A stretch of DNA of 33,933 nt, from positions 1 through 33,933 of the forward strand of contig DATKVT010000031.1 of the NCBI GenBank assembly GCA_035529935.1, written 5' to 3'. Each line of letters opens with the position of its first letter. Positions within the stretch are counted from its first letter, which is position 1. The notes under the pieces are model-generated. The model searched no databases. It was not told where the DNA came from and worked only from the letters and a program-made list of their open reading frames with translations. The position numbers and the translations under genes were made by a program. The stretch is from Williamwhitmania sp. Lineage in GTDB: Bacteria > Bacteroidota > Bacteroidia > Bacteroidales > Williamwhitmaniaceae. Positions 32,842 to 33,933 of this stretch are shown here, one piece after another.

Positions 32842-33407
32842 ACTCCGTCCAGAAAAGATTTAACCAAGGTTGCCGCTTTTGCAATAGCCTCCTGCAAATT
32901 GTCGTTGACTAATATGTTGTCGAACTTGGGCGCAAAGCTAATTTCAGTTTCTGCTTTTGCAATTCTTGTTGCAAGTGTTTCAGCACTTTCGGTGGAGCGA
33001 CATTCCAGACGTTTTTTCAGCTCATCAACTGATGGTGGCATTACAAAGATGGCCAGAGCGGCATCACCAAAGAGCGATTTTAGCTTGAGCCCGCCCATTA
33101 CATCAACGTCAAAAATTACGTGATGTCCGCTGTTCCATATGGCTTCAATTTCCGAGCGAAGGGTTCCATAGTAGCTGCCAGGATAAACTTCTTCCCACTC
33201 CACAAAATCGCCAGCTTCTATTTTACTACGAAAAAGGTCTGGCGTCAAGAAATAGTAGTCTACTCCTTCGGCTTCACCGTTTCGCTTGGGGCGGCTACAG
33301 GCCGATATCGAGAATTTCAAGGAGCCAAACTGCTCCAGCATCTTTCTTACAATGGTAGTTTTACCTGCTCCCGAGGGAGCCGAAACGATTACCAGTTTAC
33401 CACCCAT
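32838..33407 (-). CDS. gmk: Guanylate kinase
   Basis: A 189-residue enzyme that phosphorylates GMP to GDP with ATP. The P-loop APSGAGKTTIVRKML starts at about residue 9. The GMP-binding region has FSISACSRPKRNGEAEGVDY and FVEWEEVYPGSYYGTLRSEI. VIFDVDVMGGLKLK and FVMPPSVDELKKRLECR complete the family pattern. It starts 2 bases after the yicC stop and overlaps nadD, placing it in the middle of a tight operon, an arrangement common in Bacteroidota. Confidence 0.97.
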   Translation of the reverse strand: MGGKLVIVSAPSGAGKTTIVRKMLEQFGSLKFSISACSRPKRNGEAEGVDYYFLTPDLFRSKIEAGDFVEWEEVYPGSYYGTLRSEIEAIWNSGHHVIFDVDVMGGLKLKSLFGDAALAIFVMPPSVDELKKRLECRSTESAETLATRIAKAETEISFAPKFDNILVNDNLQEAIAKAATLVKSFLDGV

Positions 33408-33409
33408 TG

Positions 33410-33933
33410 CTACAGCACGTTGAGAACTTGTTCCTTAATTTTTTCTAGCTCATCCTTCATCTCCACCACAAATTTTTGAATAGCGGCATGGTTTGCCTTC
33501 GAGCCAAGGGTGTTAATTTCGCGTCCCATCTCCTGTGCAATAAAGCCCAACTTTCGTCCTACATTTTCTTCCTCGTTTATGGTAGAAGTAAAGTATTTTA
33601 AGTGGTTGCGAAGCCTAACTTTTTCCTCATTCACATCGAGTTTTTCAAGGTAGAAAATTACTTCCTGCTGGAAGCGGTCGGGATCGGGCTGGTTGCTGAG
33701 TTCGGCGAAGGCATCGGAAAGCCGAGTTTTTACTGCTTCAACGCGCTCTTTTTCATATGGTTCAATGGAGTCTAGGCGCTGTGCAATGGCAGCAATACGG
33801 TGTTCAAAATCCAGTTGGAGCGCTTTGCCCTCCTGATCCCTGAATTGGTTGAACTGGCCTATTGCTTCGGTGACGGCCTTCGATACCATGGCCCATTCGT
33901 CAGCATTAAGTTCAATCCTTTCTGCTTTGAGAA
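33410..33933 (-). CDS. yicC: YicC/YloC-family endoribonuclease (C-terminal part, runs off window)
   Basis: The minus-strand frame is open to the window edge (codons before the internal ATG at 33889 read LKAERIELNADEW), so at least 174 residues of the C-terminal part are present. The last 40 residues, EMGREINTLGSKANHAAIQ to KIKEQVLNVL, match the DUF1732 end of YicC (EMNREANTLxSK). FYLEKLDVNEEKVRLRNHL is the other conserved block. YicC proteins are endoribonucleases that act on RNA; in E. coli YicC promotes decay of the small RNA RyhB. Linkage of yicC with gmk is widespread in bacteria. Confidence 0.94.
   Translation of the reverse strand, partial: LKAERIELNADEWAMVSKAVTEAIGQFNQFRDQEGKALQLDFEHRIAAIAQRLDSIEPYEKERVEAVKTRLSDAFAELSNQPDPDRFQQEVIFYLEKLDVNEEKVRLRNHLKYFTSTINEEENVGRKLGFIAQEMGREINTLGSKANHAAIQKFVVEMKDELEKIKEQVLNVL

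Overview
The window looks like chromosomal DNA from an anaerobic member of the Bacteroidota (Bacteroidales/Marinilabiliales-like). Several genes have the Bacteroidota promoter box TAnnTTTG upstream. One protein ends in a type IX secretion (T9SS) sorting domain. Signal peptides often leave Q at +1. Genes for anaerobic metabolism are present: an [FeFe]-hydrogenase maturase, a ferredoxin-dependent 2-oxoacid oxidoreductase, an ADP-forming acyl-CoA synthetase and a flavodoxin. No tRNA, rRNA, CRISPR array, transposase or prophage structural module was seen.

Layout. 1-307: 5' part of hydE on the minus strand. 478-1819: three small AT-rich, paralogous four-helix membrane proteins, then about 500 bp of degenerate non-coding DNA. 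2332-5809: ADP-forming acyl-CoA ligase, a 48-residue single-helix protein, an unknown membrane protein, and a flavodoxin with its own promoter. 6014-9265: a large transmembrane sensor with a periplasmic propeller and a cytoplasmic SpoIIE-type phosphatase. 9458-19126: a small T9SS-sorted protein followed by four tandem paralogues, 637-846 residues long. Each has a signal peptide, a conserved N-terminal domain, a duplicated 39-residue module, 10-20 copies of a roughly 16-residue glycine-rich repeat, and a C-terminal self-cleaving S74 intramolecular chaperone with coiled coil. 19272-19841: pentapeptide-repeat protein. 20165-22057: speA. 22332-26430: aminotransferase, 2x[4Fe-4S] ferredoxin and the three subunits of a 2-oxoacid:ferredoxin oxidoreductase. 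26431-26946: structured non-coding DNA. 26947-30830: an NtrC-type regulator convergent with a hybrid histidine kinase, the two stop codons sharing TTAA. 30928-31794: coiled-coil lipoprotein. 31976-33933: yicC-gmk-nadD-TPR housekeeping operon on the minus strand.

How the genes may work together. The aminotransferase could make 2-oxoacids from amino acids. The oxidoreductase would convert them to acyl-CoA and reduced ferredoxin, and the ADP-forming ligase could recover ATP from the acyl-CoA. Flavodoxin, ferredoxin and the hydrogenase linked to hydE would carry the electrons. This chain is inferred from family knowledge and gene content.

The most unusual part is the 9 kb block of four S74 proteins. 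It is a mosaic: paralogues 1 and 3 share one linker module, paralogues 2 and 4 share another, and paralogues 1 and 2 carry a nearly identical DNA tract. This suggests a surface-fibre locus that diversifies by tandem duplication, gene conversion and repeat-number change.
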